A stretch of 7,863 nucleotides of DNA, taken from the NCBI GenBank assembly GCA_913046825.1, contig CAJWTF010000162.1, forward strand, positions 1-7,863, read 5' to 3'. The notes under the pieces are model-generated. The model was given only the letters and a program-made list of their open reading frames with translations. It was not told where the DNA came from and did no database searches. Positions 7,321 through 7,863 of this stretch are shown here, one piece after another. The number at the start of each line of letters is the position of its first letter. Position 1 is the stretch's first letter. This DNA comes from an uncultured Rickettsiales bacterium. GTDB taxonomy: Bacteria > Pseudomonadota > Alphaproteobacteria > UBA8366. The position numbers and the translations under genes were made by a program.

Positions 7321-7725
7321 TGAATCGAGACATGGCGAGCGGCACAGACATCGACCGATAAAACCGCCTATCTCGAAAAATTACGGAAAGCGGGCCGCAG
7401 GACTTGTATGGTTGGTGACCGGCTGAATGATGCTCCGGCTTTGGCGGCGACAACTGTTTAGATATCTCCATCCACGGTGGCGGATTTTAGCCAGATTACT
7501 GCGGATATAATTTTCCAGGGCGACCGATTGAGCGGCCTGGCACTGGCCGCCGACAAGGCGCAGCGCGCCCACCGGTTGGTGTGGTAGAATTTCGCGCTCG
7601 CCTTTGGCGATAACCTGTCCACCATGCCCCTGGCGATGGCGGGGCTGGTCTCCCCCTGAACCGCGATGTCGGCATCATCCATAGCCTTTGTCCTGAACGC
7701 CTTGCTGCTTGGATGGCGAAGATGA
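7321..7725 (+). pseudogene. ccoI: 3' remnant of cbb3-oxidase copper P-type ATPase gene
   Basis: One frame carries the C-terminal end of a CcoI/FixI-type copper-transporting P1B ATPase, the membrane pump that supplies copper for cbb3 cytochrome oxidase assembly. Readable pieces are IETWRAAQTSTDKTAYLEKL, the hinge MVGDRLNDAPALAA, ADFSQITADIIFQGDRLSGL, NFALAFGDNLS and IAFVLNALLLGW. The hinge should read GDGxNDxPAL, but its second Gly is Arg here. In-frame stops are at 7459-7461 (TAG), 7585-7587 (TAG, where QNFAL would be expected, so CAG to TAG) and 7657-7659 (TGA), with another TGA at the left edge (7321-7323). A few residues before the final helix also seem to be missing. Left of 7321 no P-type ATPase sequence is recognisable, so roughly the first four fifths of the gene are gone. 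Its terminal TGA overlaps the ccoS ATG (ATGA), as in intact ccoI-ccoS pairs. Confidence 0.87.
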
Positions 7726-7863
7726 GCGGATTTCTATACCTCATCCCTGCGGCTTTACGTCTGGGATTGCTTGGCCTTGCGGCTTTCCTTTTGGCATTGT
7801 GTTCAGGTCAGTTCGATAATCTTGACGATGCAGCGGAACGCATTCTCTACGACGACGAGGATC
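7722..7863 (+). CDS. ccoS: cbb3-type cytochrome oxidase maturation protein CcoS (cut by window edge)
   Basis: The visible 47 codons begin MSGFLYLIPAALRLGLLG, a single N-terminal transmembrane helix, and continue with the family signature SGQFDNLDDAAERILYDDED. CcoS (FixS) is a small inner-membrane protein of about 50-60 residues needed for cofactor insertion into cbb3 oxidase, normally encoded directly after ccoI. The window ends just before the expected stop. The start at 7722 overlaps the ccoI remnant's stop by 4 bases. Two residues look odd: Arg13 inside the membrane helix, and Cys31 just before SGQ, where Arg or Lys is usual. With ccoI broken upstream, translational coupling would be lost, so this copy may be decaying as well although its frame is still open. 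Confidence 0.85.
   Translation, partial: MSGFLYLIPAALRLGLLGLAAFLLALCSGQFDNLDDAAERILYDDED

Noticed and set aside
7284..7361. A 25-codon frame beginning MFSFLGIFYFYK between the amidase and ccoI remnant
   Set aside because: It runs out of frame into the ccoI remnant and has only a weak AAGGTG upstream; no support for a gene.
1655..7659. Reassigned TAG/TGA codons as an explanation for the internal stops
   Set aside because: hyuB and the MBL gene use TAG, and hyuA TGA, as ordinary terminal stops. The MBL gene also has a frameshift, and the ccoI remnant has other damage such as the hinge Gly-to-Arg change.

Overview
The window reads as a moderately GC-rich proteobacterial chromosome segment, most likely alphaproteobacterial. 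The clues are a cbb3-oxidase maturation pair (ccoI remnant followed by ccoS), a glyoxalase-II-like hydrolase next to a CoA-pathway crotonase, and a REP-like palindrome of a kind I recall from alphaproteobacterial intergenic regions. The organism assignment is inference.

Left arm (1-1928, minus strand): a co-directional group read right to left. It starts with a broken metallo-beta-lactamase-fold hydrolase gene (1928 to 1115; one frameshift and one in-frame amber). Next is an intact crotonase-family gene (1097 to 306). Last is the first 78 codons of a glyoxalase-II-like MBL hydrolase that runs off the left edge. A short divergent intergenic region (1929-2087) separates this group from the centre.

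Centre (2088-7251, plus strand): a three-gene operon made of hyuA (ATP-binding hydantoinase/oxoprolinase A-type subunit), hyuB (B-type subunit) and an amidase-signature serine hydrolase. hyuB and the amidase are separated by 3 bases. hyuA and hyuB are separated by 121 bases that hold a REP-like palindrome and a second, apparently redundant ribosome-binding site and ATG. The simplest reading is ATP-driven opening of a cyclic amide, or a related carbonyl activation, by HyuAB, with the amidase acting on a linear amide product. The substrate cannot be read from sequence.

Right arm (about 7321-7863, plus strand): the decayed 3' end of a P-type copper ATPase gene of the ccoI/fixI type. It has three internal stops, a fourth at its left edge, and a damaged hinge motif. 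It still overlaps by 4 bases with ccoS, which is cut by the window edge. An intact catabolic operon therefore lies between two pseudogenes, which suggests rearrangement or decay at this locus, or local sequence errors. I found no tRNA, rRNA, CRISPR array, insertion sequence or convincing terminator. I saw no clearly new system; the most unusual parts are the hyuA-hyuB junction and the two broken genes.
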